Source: Streptoverticillium olivoreticuli subsp. olivoreticuli
Lineage (GTDB): Bacteria > Actinomycetota > Actinomycetes > Streptomycetales > Streptomycetaceae
NCBI RefSeq assembly: GCF_003391135.1
Contig: NZ_CP031455.1
Coordinates: forward strand, 6,742,001-6,806,000
Length of the DNA stretch: 64,000 nt
Direction of reading: 5' to 3'
How positions within the stretch are numbered: position 1 is the first letter of the stretch; each line of letters opens with the position of its first letter. Both the position numbers and the translations under genes were made by a program. The notes beneath the pieces were generated by a model. That model did no database searches. It was not told where the DNA came from and saw only the letters and a program-made list of their open reading frames with translations. This document shows positions 17,290-26,129 of this stretch, one piece after another.

Positions 17290-18477
17290 ATGCGAGTGAG
17301 CCCCGTGAAGACGCTGTCCCGCCGGTCCCTGCTGCGCGCGCTCGGCGCCGGCGCGGGGGCCGCCGCACTCGCCGGTTGCGGGGTGCCCGCCGCGTATGTC
17401 CAGCCGGGCGACCGGGCCGCGCAGGACCGGTCGGGGAGCGACAAGCGGCTCGTCTTCGCCAACTGGCCGCTCTACATCGACACCGACGAGAAGGACCCCC
17501 AGCGCCGCCCCACGCTGGAGGGCTTCGAGAAGAGCAGCGGGATCTCGGTGAAGTACACCGAGGAGATCAACGACAACGACGAGTTCTTCGGCAAGATCAG
17601 CCCCGCCCTGATGAACCACCAGGCGACCGGCCGCGATCTCGTCGTGGTCAGCGACTGGATGTGCGCGCGCTACGTCCGCCTGGGCTGGGTCCAGGAGATG
17701 GACAGGTCCCGGCAGCCGAATGTGGACCGGCGGCTCGACCCCCTGCTGCGCAAGCCGTCCTTCGACCCCGGGCGGCTGCACAGCGTCCCCTGGCAGTCGG
17801 GCATCACCGGGATCGCCTACAACCGCAAGAAGCTCGGCCGCGAGATCCGGCACACCTCCGAGCTGTGGAAGGACGACCTGCGGGGGCGGGTCACCCTGCT
17901 GGCCGGGATGGACGAGGCGTTCTCGCTGCTCATGCAGGGCAACGGCGCCGATGTCACCCGCTGGACCGCAGACGACTTCCACACCATGACCGACCAGCTC
18001 CGCCGCCTGGTCCGCAATCGCCATATCCGCCGCTTCACCGGCAACGACTACATCAAGGACCTCTCCTCCGGCGACGTCCTGGCCTGTCAGGCGTATTCCG
18101 GGGACATCATCCAGCTCCAGGCCGACAACCCCGACATCGAGTTCGTCGTCCCGCAGGAGGGCGCGGAGCTGTGGGCCGAGAGCCTGATGATCCCCAACCT
18201 CGCCCGGCACAAGCGCAACGCGGAAGACCTCATCGACTACTACTACCGGCCCGAGGTCGCCGCCCGGCTGGCCGCCGCGGTCAACTACGTCTGTCCGGTG
18301 CCGGCCGCCCGTGACGTTCTCGCCGCGTCCAAGGACAAGGATCTCGCGGCGCTCGCCGAGAACCCGTTGATCTTCCCCAGCGAGGAGATGCGCAAGCGCC
18401 TCGCCACCGCACGCGACATGACCGCACACGAGCGGCCCGGGTTCACCAAGGAGTGGAACGAGATCGTCGGTCTCTGA
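17290..18477 (+). CDS. potD: Polyamine ABC transporter substrate-binding lipoprotein (PotD-like)
   Basis: The 395-residue protein is a spermidine/putrescine-type periplasmic binding protein anchored as a lipoprotein. It has a twin-arginine signal (RRSLLRALG, R11-R12) followed by a LAGC lipobox at C30, so it is probably exported folded by Tat. The mature part shows PotD hallmarks: FANWPLYID, the SGISVKYTEEINDNDEFFGK stretch and FVVPQEGAELWAESLMIP. Starts at 17296 and 17305 (GTG) are also possible. Its partner ABC genes are not adjacent but lie at 24966-27852. Confidence 0.9.
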   Translation: MRVSPVKTLSRRSLLRALGAGAGAAALAGCGVPAAYVQPGDRAAQDRSGSDKRLVFANWPLYIDTDEKDPQRRPTLEGFEKSSGISVKYTEEINDNDEFFGKISPALMNHQATGRDLVVVSDWMCARYVRLGWVQEMDRSRQPNVDRRLDPLLRKPSFDPGRLHSVPWQSGITGIAYNRKKLGREIRHTSELWKDDLRGRVTLLAGMDEAFSLLMQGNGADVTRWTADDFHTMTDQLRRLVRNRHIRRFTGNDYIKDLSSGDVLACQAYSGDIIQLQADNPDIEFVVPQEGAELWAESLMIPNLARHKRNAEDLIDYYYRPEVAARLAAAVNYVCPVPAARDVLAASKDKDLAALAENPLIFPSEEMRKRLATARDMTAHERPGFTKEWNEIVGL

Positions 18478-18595
18478 GAGCGGCCTCCCGGACCGCCGGC
18501 CGCACTCAAGAGGGCCTCGGCGCAAGCGGGTTGAGGGTGGCCGATTTCGTTTCCGGGCGGATTTTCCGCCACGGAATCCGTCGCCGGTTCCGGTC

Positions 18596-18625
18596 TTGAC
18601 CGGTGATCTCGCGGATGGTCAGACT
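18596..18625 (+). promoter_or_regulatory. Putative sigma-HrdB promoter
   Basis: TTGACC (18596-18601) and CAGACT (18620-18625) are separated by 18 bp, close to the vegetative consensus TTGACA/TANNNT. Transcription would start near 18632, about 20 bases before the GTG of the next gene. A GGCGGA-TTT-TCCGCC hairpin lies just upstream at 18557-18571. Confidence 0.5.
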
Positions 18626-18651
18626 GTCGAAATCGCCGAGATGTCATCGGC

Positions 18652-19599
18652 GTGCTGACCACCGGGGGAGTGATCGCACTGGACGGCAACAGTTTCGGCG
18701 TGCCCGCACAACCCTCCATAGCAGAGGCTCTGGCGGCCCTGCCGCAAGTGACCCGCGCAGCCGGGTTCGGGGCGGACATCGACGCGGCGCACGAGGTGAT
18801 GCTCGCGCCGGGCACCCGGCAGGAGCACCGGGAAGCGGCTCTGCTGGCCTGGCTGGAGCAGGCGAGGCCCTGCTCGTTCGGCCGGTTCGTGGCGAGGATC
18901 GGACATCCGTCGGGCGCCCGGAGGCGGAAGGGCCTCGACCTCTGCTGGATCCTGGAAGAAGATCTCGCGCGGGGTCACGAACATGTCGCGGCCAAGGTGT
19001 GGACGGCCCGGGCCGCCTGGAAGCGGCGCGCGGTCAAGGGCGAGTCCAGCGCCTTCCTGATCGTCTTCAGCGACAGAAGGCTCGCGTTCGCCCGGCCGAG
19101 CCGCCAACTGGGCGAGCTCTGCCGGACCTTGGCCGGCACCTACCTCTCCGAATGCGCGCCGGTCGACTACGAGACCGTCTACGCCGAAGCGCTTCCCCTG
19201 CGGTGCGCCGACGGCAGCGTGTCCCTCTTCAAGGCGGGCACCCGGCTGCTCTACACGGGAGCGCACGGGGGCAGGTGGTACGAGCGCCGGATCCCCGGGG
19301 GTGTGGCGATCTCGGTCAACTCGCCCGGACACTACGCGCGTTCGCTCGGCATCCGGGGGTTCGCGCCGGGGCCGGGCGCGGCGTCCGCGCCGTACCGGGT
19401 GGATGTCCTCGTGCCGCGCGGCATCGTCGGCGACGATGCCGGACAGCCGCGGGAGGGGAGCTCGGGGGCGTTGCGGCTGGACTGCCTCACGCCCAGGGAG
19501 TTCTCCGTGAGCGACCCGGAGCACGGGTGGTCGAGCGGGTTGCCCATAGGGGACGACGCGGTGCTGACGAATCCCTGGGAGCCGGTGGGAGCGGTCTGA
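18652..19599 (+). CDS. Protein of unknown function
   Basis: I do not recognise this 315-residue soluble protein with certainty. It has no signal peptide or membrane segment. A central RPCSFGRFVAR stretch (about residue 72), a later SSAFLIVFSDRRLAF and an ISVNSPGHYARS segment loosely recall the YqcI/YcgG family, whose members carry a PCxFG motif. That is a weak match from memory. The GTG start at 18652 has no Shine-Dalgarno. It ends convergently with a GDPD gene 33 bp away. Codon use is typical of the chromosome. Confidence 0.6.
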   Translation: MLTTGGVIALDGNSFGVPAQPSIAEALAALPQVTRAAGFGADIDAAHEVMLAPGTRQEHREAALLAWLEQARPCSFGRFVARIGHPSGARRRKGLDLCWILEEDLARGHEHVAAKVWTARAAWKRRAVKGESSAFLIVFSDRRLAFARPSRQLGELCRTLAGTYLSECAPVDYETVYAEALPLRCADGSVSLFKAGTRLLYTGAHGGRWYERRIPGGVAISVNSPGHYARSLGIRGFAPGPGAASAPYRVDVLVPRGIVGDDAGQPREGSSGALRLDCLTPREFSVSDPEHGWSSGLPIGDDAVLTNPWEPVGAV

Positions 19600-19632
19600 G
19601 CCGTGCGCCCGGGTCGCGGTCCCGGCCCGCTC

Positions 19633-20373
19633 TCAGACGCCGTACAGACCGGCCGTCAGGGATCGCAGCGTCTGGATGCGGTTGGTGGTGATGGAGTCGA
19701 CGCCCGCCGACAGGAGGCGCCGCATCGTGCGGCGCGTGTCCGCCGTCCACGCCGAGACCAGGAAGCCCTGGGCGTGGTGCGTCGCGACGAGCTCCGGGGT
19801 CAGCAGGCCGAAGCGGTAGTTGATCCAGCGCGGGCGCACCCGGTCGAGCAGGGCCGCGCGCGGCGGGGCGAGCGTCGTCCAGGTGAGCGCGATCTCGGCG
19901 TCCGGGTCCGCCCGGCGGACGGCGAGCATCGACTCCGGGGAGCCGCAGTAGTACACCCGCCCGGCCGCCCCGCTCGCGTGGACCTCGGCCACGGCCGCCT
20001 CCGTGGCCGAGGGGGCGGGCAGGTCGATGAACAGCCGTTGGCCGGGGGCCGCCTCCGCACCGGCGAGCGCGAGCGCCTCCCGCAGCGTCGGCACCCCGCC
20101 GCCGGTCAGCTCCCGCAGCTCGTCGGCCGAGAGGGAGTCGAGGGACCAGGGGCGCGCCCAGAGCCGTTCCAGCGTCGCGTCGTGCAGGAGCACGGGCACG
20201 CCGTCCCGCGTCAGCCGTACGTCGATCTCGACCGCCCCGGCCCCCGCCCGCAGCGCCGAGCCGACCGAGGGAAGGGTGTTCTCGCGGTGCGCGTACGGGT
20301 CACCGCGGTGGGCGACGGCGGTGAAGGCGGGGGCGGGGGCAGCGGTGGAAGCCGCGGTGTTCCGGGTGGGCAT
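19633..20373 (-). CDS. Glycerophosphodiester phosphodiesterase (GDPD family)
   Basis: This 246-residue enzyme would hydrolyse deacylated phospholipids to glycerol-3-phosphate and an alcohol. The active-site set is complete: H22-R23 with the downstream E31-N32 (AHRGDPYAHREN), E49 and D51 (VEIDVRL), and H64-D65 (LLHD). No signal peptide is seen, so it is likely cytoplasmic. Its ATG lies 36 bp after the stop of the upstream deaminase gene on the same strand, so the two may be co-transcribed. Confidence 0.9.
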   Translation of the reverse strand: MPTRNTAASTAAPAPAFTAVAHRGDPYAHRENTLPSVGSALRAGAGAVEIDVRLTRDGVPVLLHDATLERLWARPWSLDSLSADELRELTGGGVPTLREALALAGAEAAPGQRLFIDLPAPSATEAAVAEVHASGAAGRVYYCGSPESMLAVRRADPDAEIALTWTTLAPPRAALLDRVRPRWINYRFGLLTPELVATHHAQGFLVSAWTADTRRTMRRLLSAGVDSITTNRIQTLRSLTAGLYGV

Positions 20374-20408
20374 GGGGCCATTGTGGCCGGAGTGCCGACG
20401 CTCCGGGG

Positions 20409-21431
20409 TCAGTTCAGGCGGCCCGCCGTGTAGGAGTCGATCTCCGCGCGCAGCGCCGCCTTGCCGGCGGGGTCCATGAAGGACGCCTCGACGGCGTTCT
20501 TGGCCAGCTCGGCGACGCCCCGCGCGTCGAGGTCGAGCAGGCGGGCCGCGACCCCGTACTCCCGGTTGAGGTCCGTGCCGAACATCGGTGGGTCGTCGCT
20601 GTTGACGGTGACCAGGACACCCGCGGCGACCATCTCCTTGATGGGGTGCCGCTCCAGGTCGGTCACCGCCCGGGTGGCCAGGTTCGAGGTGGGGCAGACC
20701 TCCAGCGGGATGCGGTGCTCCGCGAGATGGGCCAGCAGCTTCGGGTCCTGCGGCGCGCTCGTGCCGTGGCCGATGCGCTCGGCGCGCAGGTCCACGAGGG
20801 CGTCCCAGATCGTCTGCGGGCCCGTGGTCTCGCCCGCGTGCGGGACGCTGTGCAGCCCCGCCGCGATGGCCCGGTCGAAGTACGGCTTGAACTGCGGCCG
20901 CGGCACCCCGATCTCCGGACCGCCGAGCCCGAAGGAGACCAGCCCCTCGGGCTTGAGGTCACAGGCGATCCGGGCCGTCTCCTCGGCGGCCTCCAGACCG
21001 GCCTCGCCCGGGATGTCGAAGCACCAGCGCAGTATGACGCCCAGTTCGGTCTCCGCCGCCTTGCGGGCGTCCTCGATCGCCTCCACGAAGGCCGCGTCCG
21101 GGATGCCGCGCCGGGTCGAGCTGTACGGGGTCACCGTCAGCTCGGCGTAGCGGATGTTCTGCCGGGCCATGTCACGGGCGACCTCGTACGTCAGCAGCCG
21201 CACGTCCTCCGCGTCCCGGATGAGGTCGACCACCGAGAGATAGACCTGGATGAAGTGCGCGAAGTCGCGGAAGGTGAAGAAGTCCGCGAGCGCCTCGGGG
21301 TCCGTGGGCACGGGCGAGTCGGGGTGCCGTGCGGCCAGCTCGGCGACGATGCGCGGGGAGGCGGAACCGACGTGGTGCACGTGCAGCTCCGCCTTGGGGA
21401 GCCCTGCGATGAACGAGTCGAGTACGGACAT
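20409..21431 (-). CDS. Adenosine-deaminase-like protein, probable aminodeoxyfutalosine deaminase
   Basis: The 340-residue enzyme belongs to the adenosine deaminase superfamily. The zinc ligands are in LPKAELHVHHVGS, HAGE and NSDDPP, with the active-site Glu in HAGE. It closely resembles, from memory, a Streptomyces protein shown to deaminate 6-aminodeoxyfutalosine to futalosine in the menaquinone (futalosine) pathway rather than adenosine; the HVHHVGSASP opening fits that group. No other menaquinone gene is nearby. Annotation as plain adenosine deaminase is the fallback. Confidence 0.85.
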   Translation of the reverse strand: MSVLDSFIAGLPKAELHVHHVGSASPRIVAELAARHPDSPVPTDPEALADFFTFRDFAHFIQVYLSVVDLIRDAEDVRLLTYEVARDMARQNIRYAELTVTPYSSTRRGIPDAAFVEAIEDARKAAETELGVILRWCFDIPGEAGLEAAEETARIACDLKPEGLVSFGLGGPEIGVPRPQFKPYFDRAIAAGLHSVPHAGETTGPQTIWDALVDLRAERIGHGTSAPQDPKLLAHLAEHRIPLEVCPTSNLATRAVTDLERHPIKEMVAAGVLVTVNSDDPPMFGTDLNREYGVAARLLDLDARGVAELAKNAVEASFMDPAGKAALRAEIDSYTAGRLN

Positions 21432-21538
21432 GCGGGCCTCCGGGGCTGTGCGGTCGACGGGTGGCGATCATCGTATGCGGGCGGGCGCGGGGCCCGTGCT
21501 CAGGCCTTAGCATGACGGGGAAACGACTGGGGAGGACT

Positions 21539-22396
21539 ATGTCCGACAAGGGGTCCGAGACGGGGGCCGACAAGGGCGCCATGGCCGGTGTGCCGCCGGA
21601 GTCGCACGACCGCGATCCCTGGGCTCCGCCGGAGCGGCGCGCGCCGCTCGACGGGCCCGGCGAGCGGCCGGTGCCCCAGCAGCGCGTCCCCCTCGACAAG
21701 CCCGCCGCGCAGGCGGCGCCCGGACAGCCCGGCGCCGTGCCGCCGACCGCTCCCCAGGGCCTGCCGACGCCGCCCCCGTACGCCTTCCCCCCGGCCGGGT
21801 CCGCCGTGCCGCCGGTGCCGCAGGCGCCGACCGGCCCGGGCACCCCGAGCGCGTACCCCGCAGGACCGTACGGACAACAGCCCTACGGCCAGGCGCCGTA
21901 CGGCCGGCCCGGCCCGGTCCAGGGCGCGGGCTGGTACCCCCAGCCCGCCTACGGACAGCAGTCCCCGTACGGCCAGGGGCCGTACGCGCCGCCCGGCTCC
22001 TACGGCTATCCCGCGGCGCCCTACGGTCCCGGCTGGCAGCACCCCGGGCCCGCGGCCGGGAACGGCCTCGGCGTGGCCGCGCTCGTGCTCGGCATCATCG
22101 GCACCGTGCTGTCGCCGACGGTCTTCCTCGGCGTCATCCTCGGCATACTCGCGATCGTCTTCGGCGGCATAGGCCGGACCAAGGTGAGCAGCGGCGAGGC
22201 CGACAACGGCGGCCAGACCCTCGCCGGTCTGATCCTCGGCGCAGTGGCGCTCGTGGCCAGCGTGCTGATGCTGATCTTCTACATCAACTTCAGCCACGAC
22301 CACAGGGACACCACTCCGGAGGAGGACCCGGGCGCGACCTACGGGGCGTATCTGTCCGCGCCGGTGCTGCTCGTGGACCGCGGTCCCGGCCGCTGA
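21539..22396 (+). CDS. Proline/tyrosine-rich membrane protein with DUF4190-like domain
   Basis: The first 170 residues are disordered and rich in Pro, Gly, Tyr and Gln, with repeated PYG(Q/R) units. Two closely spaced membrane helices follow in a DUF4190-type pattern (LVLGIIGTVLS, then GVILGILAIVFGG, and LAGLILGAVALVASVLML), with a short hydrophilic tail. GGGGAGG at 21529-21535 precedes ATG 21539. No function is known; such proteins are common in Streptomyces. It starts divergently from the deaminase gene. Confidence 0.8.
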   Translation: MSDKGSETGADKGAMAGVPPESHDRDPWAPPERRAPLDGPGERPVPQQRVPLDKPAAQAAPGQPGAVPPTAPQGLPTPPPYAFPPAGSAVPPVPQAPTGPGTPSAYPAGPYGQQPYGQAPYGRPGPVQGAGWYPQPAYGQQSPYGQGPYAPPGSYGYPAAPYGPGWQHPGPAAGNGLGVAALVLGIIGTVLSPTVFLGVILGILAIVFGGIGRTKVSSGEADNGGQTLAGLILGAVALVASVLMLIFYINFSHDHRDTTPEEDPGATYGAYLSAPVLLVDRGPGR

Positions 22397-22427
22397 CGCG
22401 AGCCGTCACCGACACGGCGACGCCTCC

Positions 22428-23033
22428 TCAGGAAGCCAGCCGCTGCCGCGCTTCCATCAGGGCGAAGCCCAGCAGGTTCTCCCCGCGCCAGCGCACCGGG
22501 TCCTGGGCCCGCTCGTCGTCGGCGGCCAGGCCGATGCCCCATATCCGGTCGGGCGGACTGGCTTCGACCAGCACCCGCTCACCCGTGCCCAGCAGATAGG
22601 CGCCGAGCCGCGGATCCTGCGCGAACTTGTGGACGCCGCCCTCCACCACCAGCTCGAAGCGGTGCCGCCGCCAGACCTCCTCGTCGAAGCCGCGCACCGT
22701 GCGGCCCGCGTCCTTCGCCTGCTCGGGGTGCGCGGCCGCGAGGACCCGGGCCTCCGCGTCCCGGTCACCGAAGAGCCGGGCCTTGCCCGCCATCATCCAG
22801 TGCTCGGCCGTGGCGTAGACCGTCCCGTCCACCGTGAACGGCGACGGCCACCACTGGCTGAAGCACCCCTGCCCCACACTGCCGTCCGGCCGCGGCCGGT
22901 GGCCCCAGAAAAAGACCCACTTGACGCTCTCGCCCCCGGCGAGCGCCGCCGTCAGCTGCTCCACCGACCGTGAGTCGGCCGCCCTCTTCCCGTCGTGCCC
23001 GTTCCGGTCCCCGTCGATCTTCATGCCCGCCAT
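22428..23033 (-). CDS. NADAR (YbiA-like) family protein
   Basis: The protein of about 201 residues carries the NADAR/YbiA domain: FFWGHRPR, CFSQWWPSPFTVDG, YATAEHWMMAGKARLFGD and the C-terminal WRGENLLGFALMEAR. Family members are N-glycosidases acting on ADP-ribose-type or early riboflavin-pathway intermediates. The start is uncertain: ATG 23033 or 23024, neither with a good Shine-Dalgarno. It is convergent with the DUF4190 gene, with a 31-bp gap, and divergent from an aldehyde dehydrogenase. Confidence 0.85.
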   Translation of the reverse strand: MAGMKIDGDRNGHDGKRAADSRSVEQLTAALAGGESVKWVFFWGHRPRPDGSVGQGCFSQWWPSPFTVDGTVYATAEHWMMAGKARLFGDRDAEARVLAAAHPEQAKDAGRTVRGFDEEVWRRHRFELVVEGGVHKFAQDPRLGAYLLGTGERVLVEASPPDRIWGIGLAADDERAQDPVRWRGENLLGFALMEARQRLAS

Positions 23034-23111
23034 TCTGACAGCGGCCGCCGACGCAGGACCGTGAATATCCACAGGCCCCGCGGCCTGGCGACCCGTCACG
23101 TCGCCCGCACT

Positions 23112-23178
23112 GAATTCGTCGCGTTTTCAAAACACTGCGACGGAATCCCTTGTTGCACTCCATCTCCTCTGTCAGGAT
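23112..23178 (+). promoter_or_regulatory. Promoter and nested palindromes ahead of the second aldehyde dehydrogenase
   Basis: An imperfect inverted repeat, GAATTCGTCGC (23112-23122) and GCGACGGAATC (23137-23147), has 9 of 11 symmetric pairs. It encloses a perfect palindrome, GTTTTCAAAAC (23123-23133). Just after it come TTGTTG (23150-23155) and, 17 bp later, CAGGAT (23173-23178), a plausible -35/-10 pair. The layout suggests an operator directly upstream of the promoter of the polyamine-oxidation gene. Confidence 0.5.
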
Positions 23179-23243
23179 CGGCATCCGAATCCGGTTGGAG
23201 CTACGCCTTCCACAGGTCTCTGCGGTCGGCGGAGGAGTGCGCA

Positions 23244-24758
23244 ATGGATCGACGGTTCGACGGGGCGGAGCAGTTCGCCGAGGGCGCGCAGTACATCGGC
23301 GGACGACCGAGGTCCGGGAGTTCGGGCCGTACGCACGCGGTCGTGGACCCGGCCACCGGAGCGGAGATCCTCGCCTACGAGCTCGCCGGGCCCGCCGATG
23401 TGGACGCGGCCGTCGCCGCCGCCGGGGACGCTCTCCCCGCCTGGGCGGGAGCCACCCCCGGCGAGCGCTCCGACGCCCTCCACCGGTTCGCCGGGATCCT
23501 CGCCGAGCGGGCTGAGGACCTCGCGCTCGCCGAGTCCGCGCAGTGCGGCAAGCCGATCCGGCTCACCACCGGCTTCGACGTCCCGGGCACGGTCGACAAC
23601 GCCGCGTTCTTCGCCGGGGCCGCCCGCCATCTGGAGGGCAGGTCGGCCGGTGAGTACAGCGCGGACCACACCTCGTACATCCGGCGCGAGCCGATCGGTG
23701 TCGTCGGCTCGATCGCGCCATGGAACTATCCCCTCCAGATGGCCGCGTGGAAGGTCCTCCCGGCGATCGCCGCGGGGAACACGGTCGTTCTCAAGCCCGC
23801 CGAGCTGACGCCGCTGACCTCGCTGATGTTCGCCCGGGCGGCGACCGACGCCGGGATCCCCGACGGTGTCGTCAACGTCGTCAGCGGTGCGGGCCGGGAC
23901 GCGGGCGAGCGCCTCGTCGGCCACCCCTCGGTCGCCATGACCTCGTTCACCGGCTCCACCCCCGTCGGCCGGCGGGTCGCCGAGCTCGCCACCGCCACCG
24001 TCAAACGGCTGCACCTCGAACTCGGCGGGAAGGCCCCCTTCGTCGTCTTCGACGACGCCGACCTGGAGGCCGCCGTCCACGGCGCGGTCGCCGGAGCGCT
24101 CATCAACACCGGCCAGGACTGCACGGCCGCCACGCGCGCCTACGTCCAGCGGCCGCTCCACGAGGCGTTCGTCGCCGGCGTCGCCGACCTCATGGCCACA
24201 GTCCGCCTCGGTGACCCCTTCGACCCGGCCACCGACCTCGGGCCGCTGATCTCGCACGCGCAGCGCGACCGGGTCGCCGGCTTCGTGGACCGGGCCCGCT
24301 CGTACGCCACCGTCGTCACCGGCGGCGACGCCCCGGCCGGTGAGCTCGCGAAGGGCGCCTACTACCTCCCCACGCTCATCACCGGCGCCGCCCAGGACAG
24401 CGAGATCGTCCAGGACGAGGTCTTCGGTCCCGTCCTGGCCGTGCTGCCCTTCGACAGCGACGACGAGGGCATCGCGCTCGCCAACGACACGCCGTACGGG
24501 CTGGCCGCCTCCGCCTGGAGCCGCGACGTCTACCGCACCGGCCGCGCCACCCGGGAGATCAAGGCGGGCTGCGTGTGGGTCAACGACCACATCCCGATCC
24601 TCAGTGAGATGCCGCACGGCGGCTACAAGGCATCCGGCTACGGCAAGGACATGTCCGCCTATTCCTTCGAGGAATACACCCAGGTCAAGCACGTCATGTT
24701 CGACAACACGGCCGTCGCGCGGAAGCCATGGCACCGCACCGTCTTCACCGTCGGCTGA
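23244..24758 (+). CDS. Second aminobutyraldehyde-type aldehyde dehydrogenase
   Basis: The 504-residue enzyme is a paralogue of the one at 13461. The catalytic residues are C293 (GQDCTAAT) and E259 (LELGGKAP), and it shares the GRSAGEY, IAPWNYP and MPHGGYKASGYGKD blocks. GGAGGAG at 23231-23237 sets ATG 23244. It has a 25-residue C-terminal extension past the shared end (AVARKPWHRTVF). It precedes potABC and probably oxidises the aminoaldehyde, or its gamma-glutamyl form, made by the oxidase at 27857. Confidence 0.88.
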   Translation: MDRRFDGAEQFAEGAQYIGGRPRSGSSGRTHAVVDPATGAEILAYELAGPADVDAAVAAAGDALPAWAGATPGERSDALHRFAGILAERAEDLALAESAQCGKPIRLTTGFDVPGTVDNAAFFAGAARHLEGRSAGEYSADHTSYIRREPIGVVGSIAPWNYPLQMAAWKVLPAIAAGNTVVLKPAELTPLTSLMFARAATDAGIPDGVVNVVSGAGRDAGERLVGHPSVAMTSFTGSTPVGRRVAELATATVKRLHLELGGKAPFVVFDDADLEAAVHGAVAGALINTGQDCTAATRAYVQRPLHEAFVAGVADLMATVRLGDPFDPATDLGPLISHAQRDRVAGFVDRARSYATVVTGGDAPAGELAKGAYYLPTLITGAAQDSEIVQDEVFGPVLAVLPFDSDDEGIALANDTPYGLAASAWSRDVYRTGRATREIKAGCVWVNDHIPILSEMPHGGYKASGYGKDMSAYSFEEYTQVKHVMFDNTAVARKPWHRTVFTVG

Positions 24759-24965
24759 CCGGGACGGCGCCGCTCCGTTTTCCGGCGACAATCTTCTGGT
24801 CCCCCAGCAACGCCCGTCACCAGCAGAACGCACAATTCTCCGAGCTCCCGGCGCCCGAGCGCCATCCGGGCCACCGGCGCGGCGCCAGCCCCCGGACATA
24901 TGAGAACGTACGCGGCTGTACGTGCCGTACGCGCTTCACGCCCCCGACACCCCTGGACCAGACCC

Positions 24966-26129
24966 ATGACAGCAACCGCCCCCACCGCCGGCAGCAGCGG
25001 CACGGACGTCCGCCTCACCGCCATCAGCAAGCGCTACGGCTCCTTCACCGCGGTCCACCCGCTCGACCTGGCCATCCCCGCGGGCTCCTTCTTCGCCCTC
25101 CTCGGCGCCTCCGGCTGCGGCAAGACCACCACCCTGCGGATGATCGCCGGCCTGGAGGACCCCACCACCGGCAGTGTGGAACTCGCGGGCAAGGACGTCA
25201 CCGCCCTCCCCCCGCACAAGCGGCCCGTCAACACCGTCTTCCAGAGCTACGCGCTCTTCCCCCACCTCGACATCTACGAGAACGTCGCCTTCGGCCTCCG
25301 CCGCCGGGGCATCAAGTCGGTGAAGAAGCAGGTCGGCGACATGCTCGACCTCGTACAGCTCGGTGACTTCGCCCGCCGCAAGCCCCATCAGCTCTCCGGC
25401 GGCCAGCAGCAGCGCGTCGCCGTCGCCCGCGCGCTCATCAACCACCCGCAGGTGCTGCTCCTCGACGAGCCGCTCGGCGCCCTCGACCTCAAGCTGCGCC
25501 GCCAGATGCAGCTGGAGCTCAAGCGCATCCAGACCGAGGTCGGCATCACGTTCGTCCACGTCACCCACGACCAGGAGGAGGCCATGACCATGGCCGACAC
25601 CGTCGCGGTCATGAACGGCGGCCGGGTCGAGCAGCTCGGCGCCCCCGCCGACCTCTACGAGACCCCGCGCACCACCTTCGTCGCCAACTTCCTGGGCACC
25701 TCCAACCTCATCACCGCCGACGTCCTCGGCACTTCCGGCGACGACATCCTTCTGCGGGCCTGTGATACCAAACTCACCCTTCCGGCGACCCGATGTACGA
25801 CCACCGCCCGCACGGGCGAGAAGCTTCTGATCGGCATACGGCCCGAGAAGATCACTCTCACCCACGCCGACGACGCCGGCACCATCCCCGACGGCCGCAA
25901 CCGCATCACCGGCCGCATCGCCGACTCCAGCTTCATCGGCGTCTCCACGCAGTACGTGATCGACAGCCCCGTCGGCCCCGGCCTGTCCGTCTACGAGCAG
26001 AACATCGAGCGCGACAGCCGCCTCGCACCCGGCGCCGAGGTCGTCCTGCACTGGAACCCCGGCCACAGCTTCGGCCTGGACGCGGCGCAGAGCGTCGAGG
26101 CGGGCACGGACGCGGGGGAGGGGACGTGA
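24966..26129 (+). CDS. potA: Polyamine ABC transporter ATP-binding protein
   Basis: The 387-residue ATPase has every motif intact: Walker A (GASGCGKTT), Q-loop (FQSYALFPH), signature (LSGGQQQRVAVARAL), Walker B (LLLDEPLGALD) and H-loop (HVTHDQEEA), then a TOBE domain. PotA-like spacing and the neighbouring PotB and PotC give the assignment. Its stop overlaps the GTG of potB (GTGA). Two ACGTAC/GTACGT arms at 24906-24923 lie in the leader and could be an operator. No Shine-Dalgarno is clear before ATG 24966. Confidence 0.93.
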   Translation: MTATAPTAGSSGTDVRLTAISKRYGSFTAVHPLDLAIPAGSFFALLGASGCGKTTTLRMIAGLEDPTTGSVELAGKDVTALPPHKRPVNTVFQSYALFPHLDIYENVAFGLRRRGIKSVKKQVGDMLDLVQLGDFARRKPHQLSGGQQQRVAVARALINHPQVLLLDEPLGALDLKLRRQMQLELKRIQTEVGITFVHVTHDQEEAMTMADTVAVMNGGRVEQLGAPADLYETPRTTFVANFLGTSNLITADVLGTSGDDILLRACDTKLTLPATRCTTTARTGEKLLIGIRPEKITLTHADDAGTIPDGRNRITGRIADSSFIGVSTQYVIDSPVGPGLSVYEQNIERDSRLAPGAEVVLHWNPGHSFGLDAAQSVEAGTDAGEGT

